DNA of 64,000 bases from Sulfurimonas sp. HSL-1656 (GCF_039645585.1 NZ_CP147915.1:1922001-1986000), one strand, 5' to 3'. Counted from the first letter of the stretch, positions 34,701-42,255 are shown. Notes: generated from the letters alone by a model not told the origin. Numbers and translations are program-made.

Positions 34701-34851
34701 CCCCGTTTTCCGTATCGGAAGGCAGTTCGAGGATAACGACCTGCTGTTCCGGCAGCGGTTTGCCGTCTTTGAGCACGTAGAGTGAAAGCTCTCCGCCCGC
34801 GGCGAAGAGGCTCATGGTCAGCCAGGTTACCAAAAAAAGTATACGCATCAT
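31705..34851 (-). CDS. TonB-dependent outer-membrane receptor of the TonB2 cluster
   Basis: 1048 residues from the ATG at 34851 (ATGA overlap with the TPR gene; a second ATG follows at once). A signal peptide (FLVTWLTMSLFAAGG) is followed by two carboxypeptidase-regulatory-like beta domains (about 20-120 and 150-235), then the plug (VIGSAQMSKQGDSNAASALK, RVPGITIIGGKYIYVRGLGD, RYSNTELNGMSLPSP) and a barrel that ends in RSYSLSVRATF, with terminal Phe. Such receptors take up scarce large or complexed substrates. The ligand is unknown. It is last in the TonB2 operon, in a phosphate-starvation neighbourhood. Confidence 0.93.
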   Translation of the reverse strand: MMRILFLVTWLTMSLFAAGGELSLYVLKDGKPLPEQQVVILELPSDTENGAAASEMFGAEWMTDAQGYLTTAMPEGRYQLQLLATDNGTPQAFVKKNFVIAPGKQTQIILSLKTDNTLSFADVEAPADLATEADTKKSVARVNGTVALTLLSGEDEKPVAGARVFVPGVKVNAVSDAAGHIVIDLPEGNQTLSIIHTSYSSQNIKVTVLPKEMVSRTVELSPAAMELEEFVVLAPQVEGSIAAVMAEVRNSETIANVIGSAQMSKQGDSNAASALKRVPGITIIGGKYIYVRGLGDRYSNTELNGMSLPSPNPIKRTVPLDMFPSMVIGSLQVQKTFTPDITGAFGGGYVNVRTKSNVDEDHASIKLGINAHDSAGKDATTYEGASSDWTGYDHSFRPFPGGFNSASLPTVGSTPPTLNYTDAELRSMLQRRDVNAQSTTVPYGGEVQVEFGKQYTIADEHELSLLASYGYKGESSLRTYTSYDYLVSRDGVQTPTPDNTATNDMLQTTIQHGGIISLGYQFRNLDLQYTKLFVLNTLDQTRDVNGTFGENNSKEHQYYFEWQERELNIDQLSGGLDYKLWVDNRFDFGAELAQASEYVPNDVYYNYKQYFSTQPYVFARPDSMLSYSHRTTDDKLYNVYAKNRTQVPMLSDEDYLEAGIVTEHKEREGRRVDLQMQSNIKDLGVSSGPINGIINYGDGSDLDFSLTSLPRDQYNAELDRNAYYVKGMIKPTEAMDITFGGRYVDLRQTVEQYQVDNNIIVLTPNTLKFNKVLPSLGMTYRLDDSNQFRLAYSETFIYPDFREFVNAEFMHPLYLAKVAGNPDLIETDIQSIDARYEYYMNETDALTAALFYKHMDNPIEDTRAFTTGTLPRFSFDNSKAAELAGIELSWNKHLDFIDSSLEDVSFGGNYTYIYSKVELTPEQQAKFVTQDRGLQGLSPQVLNLSLTYDDPNTRSVNLSYNKMARRLMRVALKNGDVILGLDDYEIPPHLLDFTWIEKFEVDALNTTLDLTFKVKNLLDDETVWEQGSQTTFKYKTGRSYSLSVRATF

Positions 34852-35999
34852 TGCTGGCACTCCCAGATATTGTTTTTGCATTTTTCCATCTTCTTGCGCA
34901 GTTCGACCGCCTTGGAAAAGAGATCCGGCTGCGTCAGGGTCTCGAGCAGCGCTTCGGTCTGTTCGAATTCACCCTCCATATAGTAGGCGTATGCGAGCGC
35001 GTAACGCATGCTCTCCTCTTCCATCAGGCCGCTGCGCGCCATCGCCTGGCGGGTCACGATGATACGCTCATAGTCGCCGTACTCCAGGAAGATCGCGATC
35101 CGCTGCTTGTACTTCTCTTTCGTATCGAGCATCTGCGTGTTTTTGAGCAGCGCCATAACGTAATCACGCGCACGGCGGTACATCTCCGCCGATTCGTTGG
35201 TGTACTTCCCGTCCTCGATGGAGGCTTCGTTGAAAAGCTCCGCCGCGGCACCGATCATCTCCTTGTCAAGGTAGAGGTGCGCAAGCATCACCGTCACCTT
35301 CGCACTGCTCGGGTAGCGCAGGTTCGCCGTTTCGGCGAGTTCGATCGCCTTGTCCGTCTGGCCGCTCTGGCGCAGGGCGTTGATGAAGTTGATCAGGATC
35401 GTCTCGTTCGCCTTGGCATTGGCCAGATAGATCTGCGCATCTTCCAGCGCCGCCTGGTAAAGCCCCAGGGAGACGAGGTAGTAAAAGCGCTGCTTGTAGG
35501 CGTCCCAGTACTCCGGGAAACGGCTGTTCACATCGCGCAGCACCGCCATCGCCCTGTCTTTGTCGCCTTCACGCCAATAACACTCCGCCTTGAGACCGAA
35601 GAGTTTCGGGTTCTGGGCCATAAGGTCGGGGACCTTGTCCAGCGCCGCGATACACCCTTTGTACTCTTTGAGCTTGAAACTGTTCTGGGCGATATAGAGG
35701 TAGAGCGGTTTGGACGCGTTCGTATCCTCGTTCAGCTCGATGGACTTGTAGAAATCCGCATTGGCCTCTTTATAGAGGCTCTGCTTCGTTTCCACCAGAC
35801 CCTTGAGCATGTAGTAGCGCGGCAGGTCGGTCTCGGTATCGTTGAGATCGACCATATTCAGGGCATCGCCGGCACGTTCAACGTGACCGTCGCGCAGCAT
35901 CATCGCCCCCAGTTCGACATAATCGACATCATCGGTTTTGGCAGCCAGTGAGACGGAGAGAGCCCCGACCAATGCCATAACAATCAGTATCTGTTTCAT
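34848..35999 (-). CDS. Periplasmic TPR protein of the TonB2 operon
   Basis: 383 residues with a signal peptide (MKQILIVMALVGALSVSLA). The rest is a chain of tetratricopeptide-like helical pairs, for example YYMLKGLVETKQSLYKEANA, ANLRYPSSAKVTVMLAHLYL and ALAYAYYMEGEFEQTEALLE. It ends with two Cys (KCKNNIWECQQ). TPR proteins are standard members of TonB2/TtpC operons of marine Gammaproteobacteria and probably scaffold the energy-transfer complex. It lies 12 nt after tonB with GAGGAGAACC as ribosome site. Confidence 0.88.
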   Translation of the reverse strand: MKQILIVMALVGALSVSLAAKTDDVDYVELGAMMLRDGHVERAGDALNMVDLNDTETDLPRYYMLKGLVETKQSLYKEANADFYKSIELNEDTNASKPLYLYIAQNSFKLKEYKGCIAALDKVPDLMAQNPKLFGLKAECYWREGDKDRAMAVLRDVNSRFPEYWDAYKQRFYYLVSLGLYQAALEDAQIYLANAKANETILINFINALRQSGQTDKAIELAETANLRYPSSAKVTVMLAHLYLDKEMIGAAAELFNEASIEDGKYTNESAEMYRRARDYVMALLKNTQMLDTKEKYKQRIAIFLEYGDYERIIVTRQAMARSGLMEEESMRYALAYAYYMEGEFEQTEALLETLTQPDLFSKAVELRKKMEKCKNNIWECQQ

Positions 36000-36011
36000 C
36001 GGTTCTCCTCC

Positions 36012-36650
36012 TTAATTGAGGTCGAAGCGGATCTTCTGCTTCGCCCATACTTTGACCGGTTCGCCCTGGTACTGCGCCGGTTTGAACTCCCAGCTCTTGA
36101 CGGCGGCGACGGCAACATCATCAAAGGTGTCGGCCGGGTCGCTCTCGAGCACCTTGACCTTCTCGACACGCCCCTGCTTGTTGATCAGCAGGTTCATCAG
36201 CACGTAGCCCGTGATTCCCATCTTGCGCGCCTTCTTCGGATACTCGATCGGCGTGCGGCGGGAGGGCTGCGGCGCCTGGTCGACCGTATCGTCGGTCATG
36301 ACCATATCCTTGCCGACATCGCCGAGCAGCGCATCGTCGCTGAGCAGGTCATCCGCCTGGAACGCTTCGAGGCCCGTATCGAGGCCGGAGAGCTGTGAGC
36401 TCAGATCCGGTGCCGGGGCGGCGCGCTTGGGCTTCACCTTTTTCGGTTTCGGCTTCGGCTTCGGTTTGGGCTTCGGTTTCGGTTTGGCAACTTTTTGCAT
36501 ATCGAACTGCGCCGAGGCCATCTTCTTCTTCGGCGGTTCCGTCGCCCCCTCGTTGTTCATCTCGATCACGACGATAAAGACGAAAAAGAGACCGAAGACG
36601 CTCCACAGCAGTGCGAGCGCATGCTTTTTCAGCGGGGAAGCGGTACGCAC
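36012..36650 (-). CDS. tonB2: TonB energy transducer (system 2)
   Basis: 212 residues from a GTG at 36650, one base after the exbD stop, with GAGGT in exbD as ribosome site; a longer ATG start at 36695 would lie 44 nt inside exbD. The membrane helix is ALALLWSVFGLFFVFIVVIE, followed by a KP repeat (KPKPKPKPKPKPKPKKVKPK) as periplasmic spacer and a C-terminal TonB domain with PIEYPKKARKMGITGYVLMN and VKSWEFKPAQYQGEPV. The short spacer and the operon context match the TonB2 class. Confidence 0.92.
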   Translation of the reverse strand: MRTASPLKKHALALLWSVFGLFFVFIVVIEMNNEGATEPPKKKMASAQFDMQKVAKPKPKPKPKPKPKPKKVKPKRAAPAPDLSSQLSGLDTGLEAFQADDLLSDDALLGDVGKDMVMTDDTVDQAPQPSRRTPIEYPKKARKMGITGYVLMNLLINKQGRVEKVKVLESDPADTFDDVAVAAVKSWEFKPAQYQGEPVKVWAKQKIRFDLN

Positions 36651-36651
36651 C

Positions 36652-37056
36652 TTAACCGACCTCTTTTTTCGTGGCGACCGCGACGTCTTTGGCACCGGAG
36701 AGGCGGCACTGGTCGACGACTTCGATCAGTTTTTCCACGGCGATCGTGTCATCGGTCACGACGAGCACGGACTTCTCCGTAGAGGTGCGCAGCATATCCC
36801 GCAGTTTGCTCTGGAGCGCCCAGACTTTGATGGGCTGGTTGTCGATATACGCCTGTGCCTGGTTGTCGAGGTAGACCTTGATCACCTTGCTTGATGCCCG
36901 TGAAGCCGACGAGGCCCCCGGACGTTCAAGGTCGAGCTTCATGTCTTTGACAAAGGTCGTACTGACCATGAAAAAGATCAGCAGAATGAATACCATGTCG
37001 ATCAGCGGCGAGATATCGACGGCCTGATCCAGCTCTTTTTTCTGTCTAAAACGCAT
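36652..37056 (-). CDS. exbD2: ExbD (system 2)
   Basis: 134 residues. The single helix QAVDISPLIDMVFILLIFFM holds the channel Asp (DMVFILLIFF), and the periplasmic domain includes LQSKLRDMLRTSTEKSVLVV. It begins directly after the ExbB stop and is followed one base later by tonB2. With the preceding ExbB it forms the proton-driven motor. Confidence 0.94.
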   Translation of the reverse strand: MRFRQKKELDQAVDISPLIDMVFILLIFFMVSTTFVKDMKLDLERPGASSASRASSKVIKVYLDNQAQAYIDNQPIKVWALQSKLRDMLRTSTEKSVLVVTDDTIAVEKLIEVVDQCRLSGAKDVAVATKKEVG

Positions 37057-37671
37057 TTATTTTCCTTCTTCTTCGGAACAGACGATGTCTTTGATCTGTT
37101 CCAGTTCGAGTTCCATGATCTTCGAGCGGCGGTCGATCAGACGGCCGATGACCAGGCCCGGTACGGCGACGACGAGCCCCAGCTGCGTCGTAAAGAGCGC
37201 CTGCGAAATACCGGCGGCGATCCCGCCGCCCTGGCTGTAAAGCGTCATGCTGCCGAGCGAATCGAAGGTCTCGATCATCCCGGCAACCGTACCCAGAAGC
37301 CCGATCAGCGGGGCGACCATGACGATCGTATTGACCGTCTTGCGGTATTTTTTCAGCTCCTGGCGGTAGGGGTAGAACGCGTCCTCGATCAGTTCGCGTC
37401 CGACCGTACCGCGGTAGCCCTCATTAGTGATCTTGAGCGCATCGACGACGGCGCCGTCAATGAGCCCGCGGGGGATTTCGCGCTTGCCCGAATCGAATTT
37501 ACGGATCAGAACGCGGACGCTTTTTTCCGATCCGCGCTTGATGGCGTGGAAACGGTAGCCCAGCGCATACCACAGGACGATGACCAGGACGAACAGCGGC
37601 CACATGACAAAGCCGCCGCTCTGCATGTAGACATCGAACTGGCCGAAAAGGTTTTGAAGTGCCGGTTGCAT
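37057..37671 (-). CDS. exbB2: ExbB (system 2)
   Basis: 204 residues with three helices: GGFVMWPLFVLVIVLWYALG, VNTIVMVAPLIGLLGTVAGM and ISQALFTTQLGLVVAVPGLV. These are classical MotA/TolQ/ExbB blocks. It starts on the last base of the TtpC-like stop (TAATG), so translation is coupled. In TonB2 systems both this ExbB and the longer TtpC-like one are needed. Confidence 0.94.
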   Translation of the reverse strand: MQPALQNLFGQFDVYMQSGGFVMWPLFVLVIVLWYALGYRFHAIKRGSEKSVRVLIRKFDSGKREIPRGLIDGAVVDALKITNEGYRGTVGRELIEDAFYPYRQELKKYRKTVNTIVMVAPLIGLLGTVAGMIETFDSLGSMTLYSQGGGIAAGISQALFTTQLGLVVAVPGLVIGRLIDRRSKIMELELEQIKDIVCSEEEGK

Positions 37672-38984
37672 TACTTCAGCTTGTTATACTCGTTGATCAG
37701 GTGCAGCGCAGACTGCTCCATACCGTCTTTGATACGCTCCGCCCAGCCGTTGAGCATATTGCCCAGCAGCAGCAGCGGGATCGCCACGATCAGACCCAGC
37801 TCCGTGGTAACGAGCGCGATCGAGATACCGCCGGAGAGCAGTTTCGGATCACCCGTACCGAACTCGGTGATGATGTCGAAGGTTGCGATCATCCCGGTAA
37901 CCGTACCCAGAAGACCCAGCAGCGGTGCGACGGCGGCGACGACCATGATGGCCGAGCCGTAACGGTCGAGGCGTTCGCTTTCGTGCATGATGGCTTCGGC
38001 GACGATATCCTCGATATGCTCGCGGTCGCGGTCAAGGTTACGGACCGTCGCCTTCATGACGCGGGCTGCTGCCCCTTTGCGGCTTTTTAGGAATTCCAGT
38101 GTCGCTTCAACCCCTTTGGATTTGAGCTCGACCAGTGTCTCTTTGGCGACCGGCAGCGTTTTGGACGCGGCGCCGCTGAGGAAGAAGCTGCGCAGGACGA
38201 CGAGCAGGAACGCAAAGAGGCCCATGACCACGATGACCCAGCCGATGACGCCGCCGGACTCGATGACATCCATCAGTCCTTTTTCCGTTTTGTCCTCAAC
38301 CTCTTTGGAGACGTTCTCATAGACGAAGATCTCAAGCGATGCCGGTGTCTCTCCCTGGGCCAGTGCCGCCGCTGTCGCTGCAGATGCCGGGGCATCCCAC
38401 AGTTTCAGCTTGTCGCCGCCTGCCGGTACCAGGACGCCGGATGCGCCTTCGGCAACGCCGTAAGTCGCGATGTTACCGACCATGACAAGCTTGCCTTTCT
38501 GCTCCGTACCGTCTTTGAGGTAGAAGCTCCCCTCGGTCACGCGGACAGATGAGAGTTCACGGCCGAGTGTCAGCGTCGATGCAAAAAGCTGCTGCAGGGT
38601 CGTCGGGTAATCTTCTTTGTCGATCGCCAGCTTGATGCCGTACGGGGCGAGGGAGGATTGTCCCTGCAGTGCCACGGACTCAAGCAGTGCCGTATCGTCG
38701 CTGATGCTCTCCGCATTCTGCTGGGAGCGGAAAAGCTGCTCGGCCAGACGGTCGGAGCTCTGTGTTTTGACCAGAACCTCGTTCTGCAGTGACGCGATCT
38801 CATTTTTCGCGGACGCGATACGGGCCGCATCCTCTTTTTTCACCTGTGAAAGGCGCTTCTGGAGCATCTCTTTCTGGGCTTTAAGGAACGCGAACTCTTT
38901 GGCATAGGCGCGCTGCAGTTCTGTTTCTGTCGCGGCGGAGAGGGAAAGTACCGCCATCATCAGGATAAGGACAATACGTTTCAT
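37671..38984 (-). CDS. ttpC: TtpC-like ExbB-family protein with N-terminal extension
   Basis: 437 residues, about twice a normal ExbB. A signal peptide (MKRIVLILMMAVLSLSAA) and a roughly 230-residue periplasmic part with coiled coil (about 20-90) and a beta domain (SFYLKDGTEQKGKLVMVGNI) come before the three-helix MotA/TolQ/ExbB domain (VIGWVIVVMGLFAFLLVVLR, VVAAVAPLLGLLGTVTGMIA, TTELGLIVAIPLLLLGNMLN). This arrangement is that of TtpC, the TonB2-specific extra protein of Vibrio. It overlaps the DUF3450 stop by one base. Confidence 0.9.
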   Translation of the reverse strand: MKRIVLILMMAVLSLSAATETELQRAYAKEFAFLKAQKEMLQKRLSQVKKEDAARIASAKNEIASLQNEVLVKTQSSDRLAEQLFRSQQNAESISDDTALLESVALQGQSSLAPYGIKLAIDKEDYPTTLQQLFASTLTLGRELSSVRVTEGSFYLKDGTEQKGKLVMVGNIATYGVAEGASGVLVPAGGDKLKLWDAPASAATAAALAQGETPASLEIFVYENVSKEVEDKTEKGLMDVIESGGVIGWVIVVMGLFAFLLVVLRSFFLSGAASKTLPVAKETLVELKSKGVEATLEFLKSRKGAAARVMKATVRNLDRDREHIEDIVAEAIMHESERLDRYGSAIMVVAAVAPLLGLLGTVTGMIATFDIITEFGTGDPKLLSGGISIALVTTELGLIVAIPLLLLGNMLNGWAERIKDGMEQSALHLINEYNKLK

Positions 38985-39748
38985 TATTTCACCTCCGTCG
39001 TCGCAATGGCATTCGGCAGGGTAAAGTAGCCGGTGCGGATCTGTTTTTGCATCGCGTCAAACAGCGCGATGATCTGCTCTTGTTCGGTCTTGCTGACGGA
39101 CTCTTTATAGAACCAGCCGTTGGCGTCTTTGGCCGCATAGCCGACACGGTCGTCCGGTGTTCTGAAGAACATCATGATGCTGCCCAGACGCGCGATCTCT
39201 GCCAGGCGGTCTTCACCGTCGAGCTTGATCGTCTGCTTGAACAGGGCGTTCTCCTTGCTCATACGCACTTCATCCGCGTAGCTGTTCCAGACCTGGGCCA
39301 GTGCCTTCTGCGGCGTGATAAGCCCTTCGTTCATCTGTGTCTCGATCCGCGTAACATCGTCGAGGCGCTCTGCCGTTTTGAAAGGAATCTCGGAAGCGAT
39401 CTGCGCTTTGAGGTCGGCGATGGCGGCAACGACAACGGGTTTGATCCCTTCGCTGTTCTTGCTTGCCGCCGTGATCTGCTTGCGGACCTTCTCGATCTCC
39501 TGCTCGATCTGCTTGATCTTCAGGTTTTCGCGCCCGATCGTTGCGTCGAGTTCATTCTTTTCGATGACGAGCGAACGCATTGTCGCTTTCGTGTCATCTT
39601 TTTCTTCCTGAATCTGCGTGTTCAGTTGTTCGACTTCTGCACGCAGCTTCATCAAGGAAGCCGCCATGTTTTCTTCGGTGCTTGCTGCGAGTGTTGACGC
39701 TGCGATCAGCGAACCGGCCAGCCAGAGTTTTATCGTATTCGGTACCAT
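38984..39748 (-). CDS. DUF3450 periplasmic coiled-coil protein
   Basis: 254 residues with a signal peptide (about 1-22). Residues 25-95 form a long coiled coil (MKLRAEVEQLNTQIQEEKDD, LKIKQIEQEIEKVRKQITAA). The C-terminal half has ARLGSIMMFFRTPDDRVGYA and NGWFYKESVSKTE, typical of DUF3450. It is the first gene of the TonB2 operon, as in marine Gammaproteobacteria, where it probably works with TtpC. A weak Pho-box-like repeat lies 60 nt upstream. Confidence 0.9.
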   Translation of the reverse strand: MVPNTIKLWLAGSLIAASTLAASTEENMAASLMKLRAEVEQLNTQIQEEKDDTKATMRSLVIEKNELDATIGRENLKIKQIEQEIEKVRKQITAASKNSEGIKPVVVAAIADLKAQIASEIPFKTAERLDDVTRIETQMNEGLITPQKALAQVWNSYADEVRMSKENALFKQTIKLDGEDRLAEIARLGSIMMFFRTPDDRVGYAAKDANGWFYKESVSKTEQEQIIALFDAMQKQIRTGYFTLPNAIATTEVK

Positions 39749-39807
39749 ACATACCCCACATAAAAAAGATAGGCGAAGGGTACAGAGTTTGCGTTACGTC
39801 ATCGTCA

Positions 39808-39825
39808 CCGTTAGGTAACATTACG
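39808..39825 (-). promoter_or_regulatory. Weak Pho-box-like repeat before TonB2 operon
   Basis: On the minus strand CGTAATG-TTAC-CTAACGG, two half sites with an 11-bp period, close to TGTAATC...TGTAACC. The position 9 nt downstream reads CGTAAC, not a good -10 box, so either this is a weaker site or the true promoter lies elsewhere. Confidence 0.35.
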
Positions 39826-39870
39826 GAAACATTTTGAGATAAATGGGAGGGAAAAAGGGGAAGAAAGGGG

Positions 39871-39896
39871 CCGGGAAACCCCTGCAGGGGCTCCCG
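39871..39896 (-). terminator. Hairpin downstream of beta-helix lipoprotein gene
   Basis: CCGGGA...TCCCGG enclosing the palindromic core CCCCTGCAGGGG, 13 nt past the stop. On the minus strand it is followed by CCCCTTTCTTCCCCTTTTT, a pyrimidine-rich tail that suits factor-independent termination before the TonB2 operon. Confidence 0.65.
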
Positions 39897-39909
39897 GAGG
39901 GCTCAAAGG

Positions 39910-42111
39910 TTACTTTGCAGTAACATCTTTGAAGCTGATAGTCGCTTTTTGTAATGTTGAGAAGAGCTTCTTCGTATGGAAGGCTGCATCCGTGTCGGTG
40001 AGTCTGCTGATCAGACCGTTGACGAATGCCGGAGCCGTCGTATCGTCTTTGATGTAGATACCGCCTTCGTCGCTTCCGTTGACCTTGTTGATGGAGAAGT
40101 TGGAGATCTTCGCCATGGTCATCGGAGTGTCACCGCCACTGGAGATTTCGAAACCAGCATGAGCAATCTCTTTCTGCTGGACAAAGATGTTCGTTGCATG
40201 ACCGCTGTAACCGTAGTCAAGGTCAAAGCTGTCATCCTGGCAGTTGATCATCGCCAGGTTGCTGACGTCTACCGTACCGCCCCAGATCTCGATACAGTCA
40301 TCGGAAGAGTTGATGACCGTGACATCGTCGACAATAGTGCCCGCACCGACACCTGCCAGTGAAAGACCGTTGATCTCGAGGTCTGTTGCGACCGTGTAAC
40401 CGGAGTTCATGATGTAAACGTTGCGCAGGATACCGCTGTTGTCGTTCGCATCACCTGCACCCGCTACCGCGTTACCGAATGCGAAATCTGCATCCGTCTC
40501 GTCAACCTCGTAGAACGGGCTGGCGTGGTTTGTCGGTGCCGCACCCAGAACGGTCAGACCGCCCCACTGGCCGACGTCTCCTGCCGCCGGGCTGAGCAGT
40601 GCCGTCTTGGAAGTAAAGATGATCGGATCGGCTTTCGTACCGTCGGCGATGATCTTGGAACCCTGTGTGATGACGATGTAGTTCGCACCGGCGTCACCGA
40701 AGACAACCGTACCCGCTTCGACTGTCAGCGTTGCACCGTTCTTGACTTTAACCAGGCCCTGAACGTCCCACTGCTTGTCCGCCGTCAGCGTCGTGTCAAC
40801 CGTGATGTCGCCGGTCAGAGCCATGACGTTCGCCGCATCGTATGCCGGAGCCGGCACTGCACTGTAAGTAGAATCGTTGGCTGTATAACGCGTCTCGATG
40901 TCCGCTGCACCGGCACCGTCGTAGAGCGTTTCCGCACGTACGGTTACATCGTTAAATGCGATGACCGCTTTCTGTGTCGCCGAGAAGAGTTTCTTCGTAT
41001 GGAAAGCCGCGTCCGTTGCACCGAGCGTGCTGATCAGGCCGTTGACGAATGCCGGAGCCGTTGTATCGTCTTTGATGTAGATACCGCCCTCGTCGCTTCC
41101 GTTGACCTTGTTGATGGAGAAGTTGGAGATCTTCGCCGTCGTCATCGGAGTGTCACCGCCACTGGAGATCTCGAAACCAGCATGAGCAATCTCTTTCTGC
41201 TGGACGAAGATGTTCGTCGCGTGACCGCTGTAACCGTAGTCAAGGTCGAAGCTGTCGTCCTGGCAGTTGATCATCGCCAGGTTGCTCACGTCAACCGTAC
41301 CGCCCCAGATCTCGATACAGTCGTCAGAGGAGTTGATAACCGTAACATCGTCGATCAGTGTACCTGCACCGACACCTGCCAGTGAAAGACCGTTGATCTC
41401 GAGGTCTGTTGCGACCGTGTAACCGGAGTTCATGATGTAAACGTTGCGCAGGATACCGCTGTTGTCGTTCGCATCACCTGCACCCGCTACCGCGTTACCG
41501 AATGCGAAATCCGCATCCGTCTCGTCAACCTCGTAGAACGGGCTGGCGTGGTTTGTCGGTGCCGCACCCAGAACGGTCAGACCGCCCCACTGGCCGACGT
41601 CAGCCGTTGAAGGATCCTGCAGTGCAGCCTTGGAAGTAAAGATAATCGGATCGGCTTTTGTACCGTCTGCGATGATCTTGGAACCCTGTGTGATGACGAT
41701 GTAGTTCGCACCGGCGTCACCGAAGACAACCGTACCCGGCTCAACCGTCAGCGTCGCGCCGTTTTTAACTTTGACCAGGCCCTGAACGTCCCACTGCTTG
41801 TCCGCCGTCAGCGTCGTGTCAACCGTGATGTCGCCGGTCAGTACGCTGATGTTCGCAGCATCGTATGCCGGAGCCGGTACTGCACTGTAAGTAGAATCGT
41901 TCGCTGTGTAACGTGCCTCGATGTCCGCCGCGCCCGCACCATCGTAAAGAAGCGTGCTTGTTGTCGTCGTATTCGTATCTGTTGTCGTGTTCGTATCGGT
42001 GTTGACAGTGGTTCCTGTACTGCCGCCGCCGCCGCCGCAGCCTGAGAAAGTCAGAAGAATGGCTGTCGCAGCGCTCAGGGCGATTGCGGATGTGTTTTGT
42101 GAAAGGGCCAT
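39910..42111 (-). CDS. Beta-helix lipoprotein with tandem internal duplication
   Basis: 733 residues. The signal peptide ends in the lipobox TFSGC (Cys25), followed by GGGGG and a Thr/Asn/Asp linker (about 30-53). Then come two near-identical units of 341 residues (54-394 and 395-733), each starting LYDGAGAADIE and ending near DVT. Each unit shows the short strands and turns of a right-handed parallel beta helix (GLVKVKNGATLTVE, GTVVFGDAGANYIVITQGSK, DDCIEIWGGTVDVSNLAMIN), many Asp/Asn that could bind cations, and Cys in NCQDD. I infer an outer-membrane surface or periplasmic binding protein that works with the TonB2 receptor. No enzyme motif is seen. Confidence 0.85.
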   Translation of the reverse strand: MALSQNTSAIALSAATAILLTFSGCGGGGGSTGTTVNTDTNTTTDTNTTTTSTLLYDGAGAADIEARYTANDSTYSAVPAPAYDAANISVLTGDITVDTTLTADKQWDVQGLVKVKNGATLTVEPGTVVFGDAGANYIVITQGSKIIADGTKADPIIFTSKAALQDPSTADVGQWGGLTVLGAAPTNHASPFYEVDETDADFAFGNAVAGAGDANDNSGILRNVYIMNSGYTVATDLEINGLSLAGVGAGTLIDDVTVINSSDDCIEIWGGTVDVSNLAMINCQDDSFDLDYGYSGHATNIFVQQKEIAHAGFEISSGGDTPMTTAKISNFSINKVNGSDEGGIYIKDDTTAPAFVNGLISTLGATDAAFHTKKLFSATQKAVIAFNDVTVRAETLYDGAGAADIETRYTANDSTYSAVPAPAYDAANVMALTGDITVDTTLTADKQWDVQGLVKVKNGATLTVEAGTVVFGDAGANYIVITQGSKIIADGTKADPIIFTSKTALLSPAAGDVGQWGGLTVLGAAPTNHASPFYEVDETDADFAFGNAVAGAGDANDNSGILRNVYIMNSGYTVATDLEINGLSLAGVGAGTIVDDVTVINSSDDCIEIWGGTVDVSNLAMINCQDDSFDLDYGYSGHATNIFVQQKEIAHAGFEISSGGDTPMTMAKISNFSINKVNGSDEGGIYIKDDTTAPAFVNGLISRLTDTDAAFHTKKLFSTLQKATISFKDVTAK
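39913..41952 (-). repeat. Tandem 1023-bp intragenic duplication
   Basis: Unit 1 spans 40930-41952 and unit 2 spans 39913-40929; equivalent bases are exactly 1023 bp (341 codons) apart. Long stretches are identical at DNA level, for example around 40432-40560 compared with 41455-41583, while the ends of the units differ more (TADVGQWG against AGDVGQWG, and LISTLGATD against LISRLTDTD). Confidence 0.93.
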
Positions 42112-42141
42112 AAATGTTCTCCGTATGTAAAAGATGGCGGA

Positions 42142-42196
42142 AGTGTAAAATTGTTTTGTTACAGCCCCTGCACAGCAAGATCACTGAATGATTACA
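42142..42196 (-). promoter_or_regulatory. Phased Pho half sites before beta-helix gene
   Basis: Reading the minus strand, four heptamers start at exact 11-bp steps: TGTAATC (42196), AGTGATC (42185), TGTGCAG (42174) and TGTAACA (42163). Nine bases after the last pair (18-mer ending at 42157) lies TACACT (42142-42147), the position a -10 box has at the other Pho promoters here. The two middle half sites are imperfect. Confidence 0.55.
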
Positions 42197-42222
42197 TTGT
42201 TTTGGTGGGGGAGTATTGTTTA

Positions 42223-42255
42223 TGTAACCGAAACGTAATGTCCTTTTAATAAGGT
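42223..42255 (+). promoter_or_regulatory. Pho box and weak -10 before orphan PhoB gene
   Basis: TGTAA-CCGAAA-CGTAA-TG at 42223-42240, the 11-bp direct repeat, followed after 9 nt by TAAGGT (42250-42255). The alternative TATAAA at 42263 lies farther away. The arrangement implies autoregulation or PhoB control. Confidence 0.6.

Noticed and set aside
36012-36695. Longer TonB2 start at 36695
   Set aside because: It would overlap exbD by 44 nt and adds only a basic tail; the GTG at 36650 directly follows the exbD stop and has a ribosome site.
39910-42111. CRISPR-like or satellite repeat
   Set aside because: The repeat is two long in-frame coding units, not short spaced direct repeats. The KP tract at 36430-36490 and the YG tail at 18860-18910 are also coding low-complexity.
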